Shown here: positions 54,519 through 62,838 of the stretch, in pieces
How the letters are laid out: each line of letters begins with the position of its first letter
How positions within the stretch are numbered: position 1 is the stretch's first letter
The notes under the pieces: generated by a model
Databases searched by the model: none
What the model saw: only the letters and a program-made list of their open reading frames with translations
Told to the model about the DNA's origin: nothing
NCBI RefSeq assembly: GCF_001279695.1
Contig: NZ_LGDD01000268.1
Location: 1-64,000, forward strand
Source of the DNA: Streptomyces sp. WM6378
GTDB lineage: Bacteria > Actinomycetota > Actinomycetes > Streptomycetales > Streptomycetaceae
Length of the DNA: 64,000 nucleotides
Direction of reading: 5' to 3'
Program-made: the position numbers and the translations under genes

Positions 54519-55260
54519 ATGACGCTCCGGTTCATGGGCACCACCAGTGACGACGGCGAGTGCCCCACGCTGTACGAGGTCGAAGGGACCGACAACGTCC
54601 TGGTCCAAGGAGAGCGGGTGACCGACCCGGAGCAGTTGGCGCGGCTGCGCGACGTGAAGGAGTCCGAGACCTTCGTCGTCGTCCCCCGGAACCTCCTCAC
54701 CCGCTATGCCCCGCGGGAGGCAGTAGCCGACCTGGTGCCCTTCACCGAAGTGACCCACCTCTTCAAGGACTTCAAGCACACGGCATGGCGCCTTGAGACG
54801 CGCCGCGGGTACGCATCCGATCGCAAGGGCGCCAAGTGGCAGCGCTGGCAGGCGGGCGAGGACATCGCCGCCGAGCCGTTCGACGACTGGCGCACCAACG
54901 TCCGCGAGCAGACCGAGCAGGGGAAGCGGTTCGAGCGAGTACGCCTTGGTCGACGACCCGCCGACGGAAGGACAGCGGTACCTCCTGGCCTCAGGTCTCG
55001 GCAATGTCCTCGCCGGCGAGGACATCCGCAACCTAGCCCGGGTGGACGCCGAGAAGCTCGGCCTGCCCGACTGGGACTTCTGGCTCTTCGACTCCCGCAC
55101 CCTGGTCCGCTTCGTCTTCGACGACCAGGACACCACCCTGGGCGTCATCGTCAGCGAAGACCCCACCGAAGTCCTCGCCGCCTGCCAGGCCCGCGACAAG
55201 GCCTGGCATCACGCGGTACGTACCGAGGAGTTCCAGCGGCGGGTACGTTCCACGATGTGA
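54519..55260 (+). pseudogene. DUF6879-type gene, frameshifted
   Basis: The start codes a short protein (MTLRFMGTTSDDGECPTLYE onward) that runs without a stop into the DUF6879 region VTHLFKDFKHTAWRLETRRG. Near 54947 the frame changes: GKRFERVR is followed in one frame by shadow sequence and in another by LVDDPPTEGQRYLLASGLGN and the rest of the DUF6879 domain. One extra base in CGCCTTGGTCGAC would explain it. In the related genes I recall, the 68-aa protein and DUF6879 are separate. This may be a real disruption or a sequencing error. The stop overlaps the HTH gene start. Confidence 0.75.
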
Positions 55261-56099
55261 CCACGGATTTCCAGAGCGCAAGGCACGCCCTCGGTGCGCG
55301 ACTGCGCGAACTGCGCACCGAGGCAGGCCTGAGCGGTAAAGGGATCGCCGAACGGCTCGGCTGGCAGCGCTCCAAGGTGTCCCGCCTGGAACTCGGGAAG
55401 CAGACGCCAACCACGAGCGACCTGAACTCCTGGGCGCACGCGGTTGGCCGACCGGACCTGGCAGGCGAGCTGACCGGTCGGTTGTCCGGGATCGAGACGA
55501 AGTACCGCTCGTGGCGCAGGCAGTTGGCGACAGGGCACCGCGCCAGGCAGGAACTCGCCATCGCCGAGACCGCGGACACCAAGACAATCCGCGGGCTGGA
55601 AGTCGCGCGTATCCCCGGCCTGTTCCAGACGCCGGACTACGCCCGGGCCACCTTTGCGGCCAACTCCGAATTCCGGCAGATCGCAAAGGACATTGACGAC
55701 GCGGTGCGCACGCGCATGCGCCGCCAACAAGCGCTCTACGAGCCGGGCAAGAGGTTTCGGTTCCTGGTGTGGGAGGCAGCCCTGTACGTGCGGATGTGCT
55801 CCGCCGAGGTTCATGCCGCGCAGCTGGACCGGCTCATCAGCCTGATCGGCCTGGACACCATCGAGCTTGGGATCGTGCCCCTGGGCGCACAGTTGCGGCG
55901 TACTCCGGCCCATGGCTTCTGGATCTATGACCGCCGTCTCGTCATCGTGGAAACAATCGACACAGAGATGTGGATCGGTGACGAGGACTCGATCCAGCTG
56001 TACGAACGAGCGTGGGACTGGCTGGCCGAGTCAGCCGTGTACGGCCCGCACGCGCACAGGATCATCGCGCGAGCCCGAGCGTCCCCCAACACCATGTGA
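55257..56099 (+). CDS. Scr1-family helix-turn-helix regulator
   Basis: A 280-aa regulator. The N-terminal xre-type HTH reads GARLRELRTEAGLSGKGIAE, then RLGWQRSKVSRLELGKQTP. The rest (about 90-280) is the Scr1/DUF5753 domain with ARIPGLFQTPDYARATF and IYDRRLVIVETIDTEMWI, which ends RIIARARASPNTM. Such genes are common in Streptomyces next to DUF397 or DUF6879 genes and resemble WhiJ loci. The GTG at 55257 overlaps the DUF6879 stop. The continuous frame from 54378 is caused by the upstream frameshift and is not a fused protein. Confidence 0.88.
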   Translation: MTTDFQSARHALGARLRELRTEAGLSGKGIAERLGWQRSKVSRLELGKQTPTTSDLNSWAHAVGRPDLAGELTGRLSGIETKYRSWRRQLATGHRARQELAIAETADTKTIRGLEVARIPGLFQTPDYARATFAANSEFRQIAKDIDDAVRTRMRRQQALYEPGKRFRFLVWEAALYVRMCSAEVHAAQLDRLISLIGLDTIELGIVPLGAQLRRTPAHGFWIYDRRLVIVETIDTEMWIGDEDSIQLYERAWDWLAESAVYGPHAHRIIARARASPNTM

Positions 56100-56129
56100 G
56101 CAATCGCGGCGAACCTGCTGCCTGCCGTA

Positions 56130-56149
56130 CGCAATCGCACGCAATCGCC
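56130..56149 (+). promoter_or_regulatory. 10-bp tandem direct repeat, copy pair 2
   Basis: CGCAATCGCA and CGCAATCGCC in direct succession, 84 bp before the gene at 56233. The same word pair as at 54435. Confidence 0.6.
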
Positions 56150-56232
56150 CAGCCGACGCCCCGGGGTTCTTCCTACGTTGCTGGTCACGGCGCGCCCGCG
56201 CCTCTTCGAGCACCCCACGACGGAGGCACCCC

Positions 56233-56757
56233 ATGACCGTTCCCGGCCCATCACCAGCAACTCCCCTCACCGAGTCCAAGTCGGACAGGGAAGCCGTTTC
56301 CCGCTGGCTGGCGGGCAGCCTCAACCGCCCGGCCAACGCCCACCAGGAGTGGGCGGACACCGGCATCGCGATCCTCGCCCTGGGTCGTCGCCTCTCCGCC
56401 GTACGCATCGCGGAAGACCTGGTGTACGCCGTCACCGCCACCACGGTCCCGGCCACCGTGGCCCGCGTCCTGCGCGAGGTCCTGCACGGGCCCGTGATCC
56501 ACGACCCGCGCGGACAGCGCTTCTACGCCCTGGTACCGGCGTCGCCTTCGAGCGGCCGCCTCGGCCCGTACGCGACCTACCTCGGCCTCGGCCACTTCGT
56601 CGGCGTGCCCCGCGTCGAGAGCACGGCGCCGAGCCGATTCGTGACGAGCTACTGGGCAGCGCCCATGCTCCGCCCCGGCGACCTCTGCGACCCGATCCGG
56701 CTGGCCAGCATGCTCGCGGTCGGATCGGACGCGCTGGCGAGCAGGGACGAGTCATGA
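56233..56757 (+). CDS. Hypothetical protein of a WhiJ-like locus
   Basis: A 174-aa protein I do not recognise with certainty. It begins TESKSDREAVSRWLAGSLNR, continues RIAEDLVYAVTATTVPATVA, VARVLREVLHGPVIHD and RQRFYALVPASPSSGRLG-like, and ends PIRLASMLAVGSDALAS. There are no membrane helices. It lies behind the Scr1-type HTH gene with a repeat pair between, so it may be a partner of that system. The ATG at 56233 follows GGAGGCACC. Confidence 0.7.
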   Translation: MTVPGPSPATPLTESKSDREAVSRWLAGSLNRPANAHQEWADTGIAILALGRRLSAVRIAEDLVYAVTATTVPATVARVLREVLHGPVIHDPRGQRFYALVPASPSSGRLGPYATYLGLGHFVGVPRVESTAPSRFVTSYWAAPMLRPGDLCDPIRLASMLAVGSDALASRDES

Positions 56758-56876
56758 CCGGTACGAGCCCCGGGTACGTACGTGACCCCGAGTGCCGCGA
56801 GGCCCGCAACCTCCGCCGGGCGGGAGGCTCTCCGTCCTCGGGCTGCTGCGCCGTCACCTGCGCTGATGGTCGCTGA
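56754..56876 (+). CDS. Possible 40-aa peptide overlapping the previous stop
   Basis: ATG at 56754 overlaps the previous stop by ATGA. The frame codes MTGTSPGYVRDPECREARNL and ends in a Cys pair near CCAVTC. The overlap suggests coupling, but length and composition are weak evidence; it may be a non-coding remnant. Confidence 0.3.
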   Translation: MTGTSPGYVRDPECREARNLRRAGGSPSSGCCAVTCADGR

Positions 56877-56940
56877 CATCCACGGTCTTTCATGGCTGTC
56901 CGTCGTCGTTGTCACGCGGTTGGACACCCAGCGTGCTTCC

Positions 56941-57402
56941 TCAATGCAGGTCCGGAAGCTCGGCCCGGAGACGCGTGCATACCTCTTCGACTGCTGCCAC
57001 GCTCGGCACCCGATTGGCCTGGGACATCGCCAATTGCAGTACCGGCCCGTACGCGTTGTGCTGGATCATGTCGTCTCTGCACGCGGGCTGCACCACAAAG
57101 TGAAGGTGGCCAGGAATCGCGTCAGCGTGAGACCACAGGCAGACGTAGACCTGTTCCGGATTCATAGTGGCGTGCACCGCTGCACTTGTTCGCTGCAACA
57201 GGGGGCCAAGTTCCGTGGATTCGCCATCAGTCAGGTCTGATACATGAACAACGTGCCTTATGGGCATGACCGCCAGCGTGCCGAGGCCTAGTGGGCCCTT
57301 CGAGTGCTGGACGACCCACTTTGCCGTCCTGAGGAGCGTTCCCCCTGGGATCGGCTCATGCCCCTGGATGAACCTGCATGCTGCGCACTCGGCGTCTGTC
57401 AT
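56941..57402 (-). CDS. HIT-like protein with incomplete histidine triad
   Basis: A 153-aa protein of the histidine-triad superfamily by pattern: CAACRFIQGHEPIPGGTLLR, then PIRHVVHVSDLTDGESTELG and the triad region AIPGHLHFVVQP. The usual HxHxxH shows only the first two His, with Gln-Pro in place of the last, so hydrolase or transferase activity is doubtful. The ATG at 57402 is the start. The region shows weaker codon bias than neighbours, consistent with recent arrival. Confidence 0.72.
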   Translation of the reverse strand: MTDAECAACRFIQGHEPIPGGTLLRTAKWVVQHSKGPLGLGTLAVMPIRHVVHVSDLTDGESTELGPLLQRTSAAVHATMNPEQVYVCLWSHADAIPGHLHFVVQPACRDDMIQHNAYGPVLQLAMSQANRVPSVAAVEEVCTRLRAELPDLH

Positions 57403-57837
57403 CTGCCCGCCCTCCCCAATGCTGTTGGGACCGTGAGCTCCACTGTTGCGGTTGCTGTACTTCCCTGCTGTACAACCGGCCCCCCAAAGGCCGTCAGGAA
57501 CCAGATCGCGCAAGATACACAGTCATGGTGGACGATCGCGTCTCAACGAGGCCGCTCCCGATGCCGCTCAGTCCGAGAGCGGCCCATTTCGTCGCCCTGA
57601 TCCGTGCCGGAGCCCGCTTCGAGCGCGGCCACCTCGTCGAAGGCTCCGAGAGCCGCGCGGCCTGAACGACCGCAATTGATCCACGGGTCATGACTCCTGC
57701 CCCCTCAACCCGGCAGGTCGGCGCGCCGGGCCGATGAGTTTGCCGGTTGCCTGAAGTCTTCCCTGTGACGAGCCCGCCCCGCCTGCGGATCAGGAATCGC
57801 CGGATCCCGGTGTCATGGAGGAGAGACGGAGGCCAGG
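57403..57837. other. 435-bp gap with no confident gene
   Basis: A 46-aa frame, 57525-57665 plus strand, starts MVDDRVSTRPLPMPLSPRAA but has no ribosome site and no match I know. Upstream the sequence has lower GC than the rest of the window. It lies in a patch with other damaged genes. Confidence 0.4.
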
Positions 57838-58080
57838 ATGCACAATCCGATTCGGCTGTACATGTCGATGTCAGTCGACGGCTATATCGCCGGCCCGGAC
57901 GATCGGCCAGGGCAGGAGCTCGGATGCGGCGGTGGGCGGCTCTTCAACTGGCTCGACGACCGGGAGTCCGACGGTCCGAGCGGCCAGGTCTACCGCGAAG
58001 CGCTGGCGACCGGCGCGGTGATCTCCGGCCATCGGACGCACCTCCGCTACCGGGTGCGTCGACCTGAGGAGGCCGCGTGA
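57838..58080 (+). pseudogene. Truncated dihydrofolate reductase-like (RibD C-terminal) gene
   Basis: The frame codes MHNPIRLYMSMSVDGYIAGP and continues to YREALATGAVISGHRT, the start of RibD_C reductases in which the GRRT word is followed by the substrate domain. After 67 residues it changes to an unrelated HLRYRVRRPEEAA and stops at 80 aa, compared with the usual 180-200. The stop overlaps the next gene's GTG. It looks like the front of a gene joined to other sequence. Confidence 0.75.
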
Positions 58081-58490
58081 AGACGCTCTTCGTCTCCTAC
58101 CGCGTCACCGACCTGGACCGCTCGCTCGGTTTCTACACCGCCTTGGGCTACGTCGAACTCGGCAGGGTCGAGATCGGCGACGGGGCTCGCCTCGTGATCC
58201 TCAAGTTCCCCGACGAACCGGCGGCCTCGCTCGAACTGGTCCACCGCCCCGGCGACGGACCGGTCGACGTGGGCAGCGGTTTCGACCACCTCGCGATCCA
58301 GGTGGAAACGCTCGCCACGACCCTGGAGACGCTGACCGAAGCCGGCCTGGAGCCCGAACCCCTCCAGTACCCGGGCGGCCCGCGCGGCCCGAAGACGTCA
58401 TGGCTCACGGACCCGGACGGGTACCGGATCGAGTTGGTGGAGTGGCCGTCCGGACATCCCGACGGCATCACCGCAGCAGACTTCGCCTGA
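58077..58490 (+). CDS. VOC-family (glyoxalase/dioxygenase fold) protein
   Basis: A 137-aa protein with two beta-alpha-beta-beta-beta halves: VSYRVTDLDRSLGFYTALGY and FDHLAIQVETLATTLETLTE. It ends TSWLTDPDGYRIELVEWPSG, with a Glu in metal position. These fit glyoxalase I or resistance-type VOC proteins. The GTG at 58077 overlaps the truncated reductase stop. Confidence 0.88.
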   Translation: MKTLFVSYRVTDLDRSLGFYTALGYVELGRVEIGDGARLVILKFPDEPAASLELVHRPGDGPVDVGSGFDHLAIQVETLATTLETLTEAGLEPEPLQYPGGPRGPKTSWLTDPDGYRIELVEWPSGHPDGITAADFA

Positions 58491-58694
58491 GGCGGCCACG
58501 GTCTGTGGAGTGACCGCCTCACACCCTCGCCGTCCCCCGTGCTCCACCTCGGGTCGGCCCGCTCACCATGGGCTACCTCACCGCCCTGGACCACGTCTTC
58601 GAGACAGCCATCCCACTGGAGGTGCCCGGCACAGCGCGGCGACCGTTCTGGCGGGTGGGCGAGGCCGCGCCTCGGTGATACGAGGGAGGGATGC

Positions 58695-58730
58695 CGAAGG
58701 CCCCCCGCCAAGATCGGCGAGGGGCCTTCG
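58695..58730 (-). terminator. Terminator of the tRNA-Val gene
   Basis: A 15-bp stem (58695-58709 with 58716-58730) with one mismatch and a 6-base loop, 9 bp downstream of the tRNA on the minus strand. Confidence 0.85.
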
Positions 58731-58739
58731 CAAAACTTC

Positions 58740-58814
58740 TGGTGGGCGTGGACGGTTTCGAACCGCCGACATCTGCTTTGTAAGAGCAGCGCTCTACCCC
58801 TGAGCTACACACCC
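58740..58814 (-). tRNA. tRNA-Val (anticodon UAC), CCA encoded
   Basis: A 75-base cloverleaf. The acceptor stem GGGTGTG pairs with CACGCCC (one G:U). The D-arm is GCTCAGGGGTAGAGC, the anticodon stem CTGCT/AGCAG holds loop CTTACAA with anticodon UAC, and the T-arm is GGCGGTTCGAAACCGTC-like. The discriminator is A and CCA is encoded. Anticodon UAC reads GUA valine codons. It borders a patch of damaged genes, but I found no second att-like copy. Confidence 0.97.
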
Positions 58815-58981
58815 GTGGATGAGGGAACAGCGTACATGGCTCACGGGGTGCCGCCGCAAACCCGATCTCGGGGGTGGGGTTGGCACCACCCCCGATTCGG
58901 TAGCAGGCTCCAGCGCGCGAAGGCGGTGCCGGTTCGTACCGTGGCGGCACGGCCGTCGCCACGTAACGGGGGAAGATCACC

Positions 58982-59740
58982 ATGGCATTTCGCTGTCGCA
59001 CCGCGCTGTTCGCCGCCGCCGGGGCCGGGGTCCTCTGCTTCGCGCTCTCGGGGTGCGGGAGTTCGGACCCGGGGGACGCGCCCGTCGAGCACAAGGACTT
59101 CGCCTTCGGCGGGAAGGCGCTGACCATCGACGCCGGGAACTCCACCCTCGTCGTTGCGCCCGCCGACGTGAAGGACGTCCAGGTCTCGCGGCAGGTCAAC
59201 GGGTGGGTCGCCTTCGGCAACGGGCCCGACGCCAGCTGGGAGCTCAGCAACAGCACGCTTAGTCTCGGCGTGAAGTGCAGCGGGATGATCAAGAATTGCG
59301 GTGCCCGGCACGAGGTGAAGGTCCCGCGCGGGGTCGCGGTCACCGTGCACAACGACGACGGGCGCGTCGAGGCGAGCGGGTTCGACACCCCGCTGGTCAT
59401 CGCCTCCGACAACGGGCGGATCAGCGTCAAGGACTCCTCCGGGCCGCTGGACCTCACCTCCCGGGACGGGCGCATCGACGGGCAGGGGATCCGGGCCAAG
59501 AGCGTGCGGGCCAGTTCTGACAACGGGCGGGTGGCGCTCACCTTCGCGGTCGTGCCGGACAGCGTGGTGGCCACCAGCAACGACGGCCGGGTCGATCTGG
59601 GCGTACCCAAGAACACGTACAAGGTCGCCGCCCGCGCCGACGACGGTCGCGTCGATGTCACCGTGGGCCGCTCCGATTCCAGTACGCACGTGATCACCGC
59701 GCGCAGCGACAACGGCCGGGTCGGCGTCCACGACTCCTGA
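58982..59740 (+). CDS. DUF4097-type lipoprotein with DNGR repeats
   Basis: A 252-aa lipoprotein. The signal and lipobox are FALSGCGSS (Cys about 25). The mature chain is a regular beta repeat of the DUF4097 kind. Words such as NDDGRVEASG, SDNGRISVKD, SRDGRIDGQG and SNDGRVDLGV repeat about every 18-20 residues, seven times in all. It should form a beta-helix at the cell surface. Function unknown. The ATG at 58982 follows the GGGGGAAGATCACC sequence. Confidence 0.9.
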   Translation: MAFRCRTALFAAAGAGVLCFALSGCGSSDPGDAPVEHKDFAFGGKALTIDAGNSTLVVAPADVKDVQVSRQVNGWVAFGNGPDASWELSNSTLSLGVKCSGMIKNCGARHEVKVPRGVAVTVHNDDGRVEASGFDTPLVIASDNGRISVKDSSGPLDLTSRDGRIDGQGIRAKSVRASSDNGRVALTFAVVPDSVVATSNDGRVDLGVPKNTYKVAARADDGRVDVTVGRSDSSTHVITARSDNGRVGVHDS

Positions 59741-59950
59741 ACGACGACATCCGGGATGCGCCGACCGCCCGCGCGGCACCCGCCTGGTCGGCGTCCACAA
59801 CAGCCGACCGCGAGCCGGACGAGCACGTCCGCGCACGACGGCGTGAGAAGCGAGGGAACCGAGGGAGAAGCATGAACTAACCGGGCCGTGTGTTCGTCCT
59901 TACCTGGTGGGAGAATGGACCAGCAGGGCGACACAGCACGGGAGAGGGAT

Positions 59951-61312
59951 GTGACGGCGACACACGCGCGGCCGTACAGCAGAGCGGGTGCCACCGTCCG
60001 GGACGTGCTGGTGCTCATCGCGTTCCCCGTGGTGCTCGGCGCCGCGGTGCTGCCCGGCGCCTTCGCCGGAGGCGGGACGCGCCGTTGGTTCGGCGGGCGC
60101 GGCGAGAGCCTGCGCGCCGATGCCCAGGCGGCCAAGGACGCCGCGGCGGCCGCCTTCTACGAACTCGACACCGCCCAGCGCGACCTGCGGATCTCCATCG
60201 AGACGATCACGGCCGTGGACAGTTCGCCCGGCGCCCGCCGAGCCATCGACGACTTCGCGGCCCTCGGGCGCCGCATCGACGAGGTCTCCAACCAGTACAT
60301 CAACGCAGTCGACGCCCACGACCTGGACCGGGACGACCTCGACGCCTCCGTCGCCTCGCGGGCGCGGGCCGAACTGACCGCCGCCAAGGACGAACTCGTC
60401 CGTGTGAAGGGCGAACTCGACCGCTTCGAGCAGAATCTGCGGCCGCTCCTCGACACCGCCGAGACGCAGCTCGCCCGGCTCGCCCCCGCCGTCGAGCGCG
60501 CCCGGCACGCGCTGCTCGGCGCCAGTACCGCGCTGGATGCCGTACGGGCCTCCGGCCTGCGCGCCGACGAGCTCGCGGCGCGGCTCGCCTCGCTCGGGCC
60601 GGAGCTCACCAAGCTCAACCAGGGTGCCGGTCAGCACGGCGTGCCCGAGACGCTCCAGCGCGCCGACCGGGTGCTGCGCGACGCCGAGGCGGTACGGGCC
60701 GAGGCCGAGCAGCTGCCCGCGAAGGCCGCCGAGATCGACCGCAGGCTCGTTTCTCTGCGGACCCGTGCGCAGGCCCTCACCACCCGGGCCGGCGGGGTCG
60801 ACCCGGTGCTCAGCGAGCTGCGCCGCCGCTTCGCCGCCGCCTGCTGGCAGGACCTCCAGCAGGTGCCCGAGCAGGCCGCCGTCTCCGTGCGGCAGGCGGA
60901 GGAGAAGCTCAAGGAGGCGGCCAAGGCGCGCGATGAGCAGCGCTGGGCGGACGCGACGTCCCGTCTCAGTACGGTGCGGGCGCTGCTCAACTCCACGGAC
61001 GAGGCCGTCTCCGCCGCCGGCGACCGGCTCCAGCGGCTCAACGCCGTGGCGAAGGACCCGCAGCAGGAGATCCAGCGCACCCGGTTCGCGATCCGCGACG
61101 CCCAGCGCCTGGCGATGTCCGGCCGCAACACCCCCGATCCCCGGCACGCCAGGCCTCTGGACGATTCGGTGGCCCGCCTTGACCGGGCGATCGCCACGCT
61201 GGAGGGCAGGCACCCGGACTACTGGCACTTCCTGACGGAGACCGAGGCGGTGCGCCGGACCGTGGCGGATGTGGTGTCCCGCATCCGCGAGGAGCTCGGC
61301 CACGGAGCGTGA
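59951..61312 (+). CDS. Membrane-anchored coiled-coil protein, unknown function
   Basis: A 453-aa protein. One hydrophobic helix lies at about 15-40 (VRDVLVLIAFPVVLGAAVLP). Almost all the rest is helical with heptad features, for example AKDELVRVKGELDRFEQNLR and RRLVSLRTRAQALTTRAG-like, and ends RRTVADVVSRIREELGHGA. There is no enzyme motif. The GTG at 59951 has GGAGAGG upstream; an in-frame ATG at 59915 is too close to its purine run. A scaffold or septal role is only a guess. Confidence 0.8.
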   Translation: MTATHARPYSRAGATVRDVLVLIAFPVVLGAAVLPGAFAGGGTRRWFGGRGESLRADAQAAKDAAAAAFYELDTAQRDLRISIETITAVDSSPGARRAIDDFAALGRRIDEVSNQYINAVDAHDLDRDDLDASVASRARAELTAAKDELVRVKGELDRFEQNLRPLLDTAETQLARLAPAVERARHALLGASTALDAVRASGLRADELAARLASLGPELTKLNQGAGQHGVPETLQRADRVLRDAEAVRAEAEQLPAKAAEIDRRLVSLRTRAQALTTRAGGVDPVLSELRRRFAAACWQDLQQVPEQAAVSVRQAEEKLKEAAKARDEQRWADATSRLSTVRALLNSTDEAVSAAGDRLQRLNAVAKDPQQEIQRTRFAIRDAQRLAMSGRNTPDPRHARPLDDSVARLDRAIATLEGRHPDYWHFLTETEAVRRTVADVVSRIREELGHGA

Positions 61313-61446
61313 GCGCTCCGTCGGCGGGGGCGAGATTCGGGTGCGGGCCGGTCGTGGCCGGCCGCTGAGTTGATGCGGGCCATAACCCGGCGGATGCTGG
61401 AGTACGTACGCCCTGCGTGCCCAGCGATAGGGATGAGGAGGGCCCC

Positions 61447-61962
61447 ATGGCCACCCACACGATCTCGCAGCGCCTCAATCACAGCCGGGTCTCGCTCAAC
61501 GAACATCTGCCGGTCGACCACCGCCTCAACCGCGTCTACCGCTTCGGCGCCGGCGCCATGGGGGTCGTACTGCTGGTCTTCGGCATCCTCGGACTTGTCC
61601 ATCAGATCGGGTTCTTCGACACCGGCGGCGACCGGGTCGTCGGGCTCAACACCAACGGCGCGCTGAGCGTGATCTCCATCGTCGTCGGTCTGCTGCTCCT
61701 GTACGGGATGGTCAAGGGCGGCAACTTCGCCTCGACGCTCAACATCGTGCTCGGCGTCCTGTTCCTGATCAGCGGGTTCGTGAACCTCGCGCTGCTCGAC
61801 ACCTCGCGCAACTTCCTGGCCTTCAAGATGCAGAACGTGCTGTTCAGCTTCGTGGTCGGGCTGCTCCTGATGGTGTTCGGGATGTACGGGCGGGTCACCG
61901 GCTTCCTGCCGCACGACAACCCGTACTGGAAGGCGCGCCACGAGCACGCCGGCGACCATTGA
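61447..61962 (+). CDS. DUF4383 membrane protein
   Basis: A 171-aa protein with four helices: GAMGVVLLVFGILGLVHQIG, VISIVVGLLLLYGMV, TLNIVLGVLFLISGFVNLAL and VLFSFVVGLLLMVFGMYG. This is the DUF4383 layout. The ATG at 61447 is preferred over 61417. Function unknown. Confidence 0.9.
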   Translation: MATHTISQRLNHSRVSLNEHLPVDHRLNRVYRFGAGAMGVVLLVFGILGLVHQIGFFDTGGDRVVGLNTNGALSVISIVVGLLLLYGMVKGGNFASTLNIVLGVLFLISGFVNLALLDTSRNFLAFKMQNVLFSFVVGLLLMVFGMYGRVTGFLPHDNPYWKARHEHAGDH

Positions 61963-62027
61963 CCTGATTGCGGTGCGGCCCTGCCCGGGATGCCCGAGGC
62001 TCCCGGGCGCGGTCATGTCAGGCGCGC

Positions 62028-62046
62028 GATTAATTGGTAATTAATC
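62028..62046. promoter_or_regulatory. AT-rich palindrome upstream of the GntR gene
   Basis: GATTAATTGGTAATTAATC has perfect 8-bp arms around GGT, AT-rich in a GC-rich genome. It is 81 bp before the regulator start, suggesting autoregulation. GntR-FCD operators often show a related TNGTNNNACNA core. Confidence 0.65.
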
Positions 62047-62126
62047 AGCACTTGTGGAACTCTTTACTCTGCCAAGGGTAAACGTTGACCATCGTCAAGG
62101 TCGGGCCGAGCGAGGGAGCGCGCCAC

Positions 62127-62813
62127 GTGAGCGAGGCCGCCTACGTCGGGCGCGGGGTCCATCGGACCGCCGTCGAAAGCCTGGCCCGCAAGATCTTCGA
62201 CGGTACGTACGACGAGGGCGACACCCTCGAACTGCCCGCGCTCCTGGCCGAGTTGGGGGTGAGCCAGACCGTGCTGCGCGAGGCCGTCAAGGTGCTCACC
62301 GCCAAGGGGCTGCTCGACGCGCGCCAGAAGCGGGGCACGTTCGTGCGGCCGCGCGCCGACTGGAACCTGCTCGACAGCGACGTCCTGCGCTGGAAGCTGG
62401 CCGCGGGGGCGCCGCACGACTTCTTCGCCGACGTCCTGGAGCTGCGCCGCGCCATCGAGCCGGCCGCCGCCTCCCTCGCCGCCGAGCACCGTACGGAAGA
62501 GGATCTGGCTGCCCTGGCCGGCGCGCTCGACGCCATGCGGGCGGCCGGGAGCGATCCGGTGCTCGCCGTGCGGGCCGACACCTCGTTCCACACCGCGCTC
62601 CTGAGCGCCTCGCACAACCGGTTCTTCATCCAGTTGCGCCGGGTGATCGTGCCCGCGCTCGTGGCGCGGGGCCGCCACGGGCGCGCCGACGGGCACGAGG
62701 ACCCGGTACCGGCGCACGCCGCGGTCGTCCGCTCGGTACGGGATGGCGATGTGGACGGCGCATACATGGCCGTGCTCGAACTCCTCGACCTGTCCCTGCG
62801 CGACCATCCCTGA
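62127..62813 (+). CDS. GntR-family regulator with FCD domain
   Basis: A 228-aa regulator. The winged helix is RTAVESLARKIFDGTYDEGD, then LAELGVSQTVLREAVKVLTA and KGLLDARQKRGTFVRPR. The FCD ligand domain has ELRRAIEPAAASLAAEH and the metal-type Asp and His in RADTSFHTALLSASHN, and ends HAAVVRSVRDGDVDGAYMAV. The GTG at 62127 has GAGGGAG upstream; a TTG at 62085 is the alternative. It lies beside the broken PfkB kinase gene, so it probably once controlled a sugar-acid pathway (2-keto-3-deoxygluconate type). Confidence 0.9.
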   Translation: MSEAAYVGRGVHRTAVESLARKIFDGTYDEGDTLELPALLAELGVSQTVLREAVKVLTAKGLLDARQKRGTFVRPRADWNLLDSDVLRWKLAAGAPHDFFADVLELRRAIEPAAASLAAEHRTEEDLAALAGALDAMRAAGSDPVLAVRADTSFHTALLSASHNRFFIQLRRVIVPALVARGRHGRADGHEDPVPAHAAVVRSVRDGDVDGAYMAVLELLDLSLRDHP

Positions 62814-62838
62814 TCCCACGAGCCCGAGAGGAACCCCC

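Noticed and set aside
54378..56099. 573-aa DUF6879-HTH fusion protein
   Set aside because: The middle is shadow sequence made by a one-base shift; the HTH gene has its own start overlapping the DUF6879 stop.
58740..58814. Attachment-site duplication of the tRNA-Val 3' end
   Set aside because: I found no second copy of the tRNA end in the window, so no integration boundary can be drawn.
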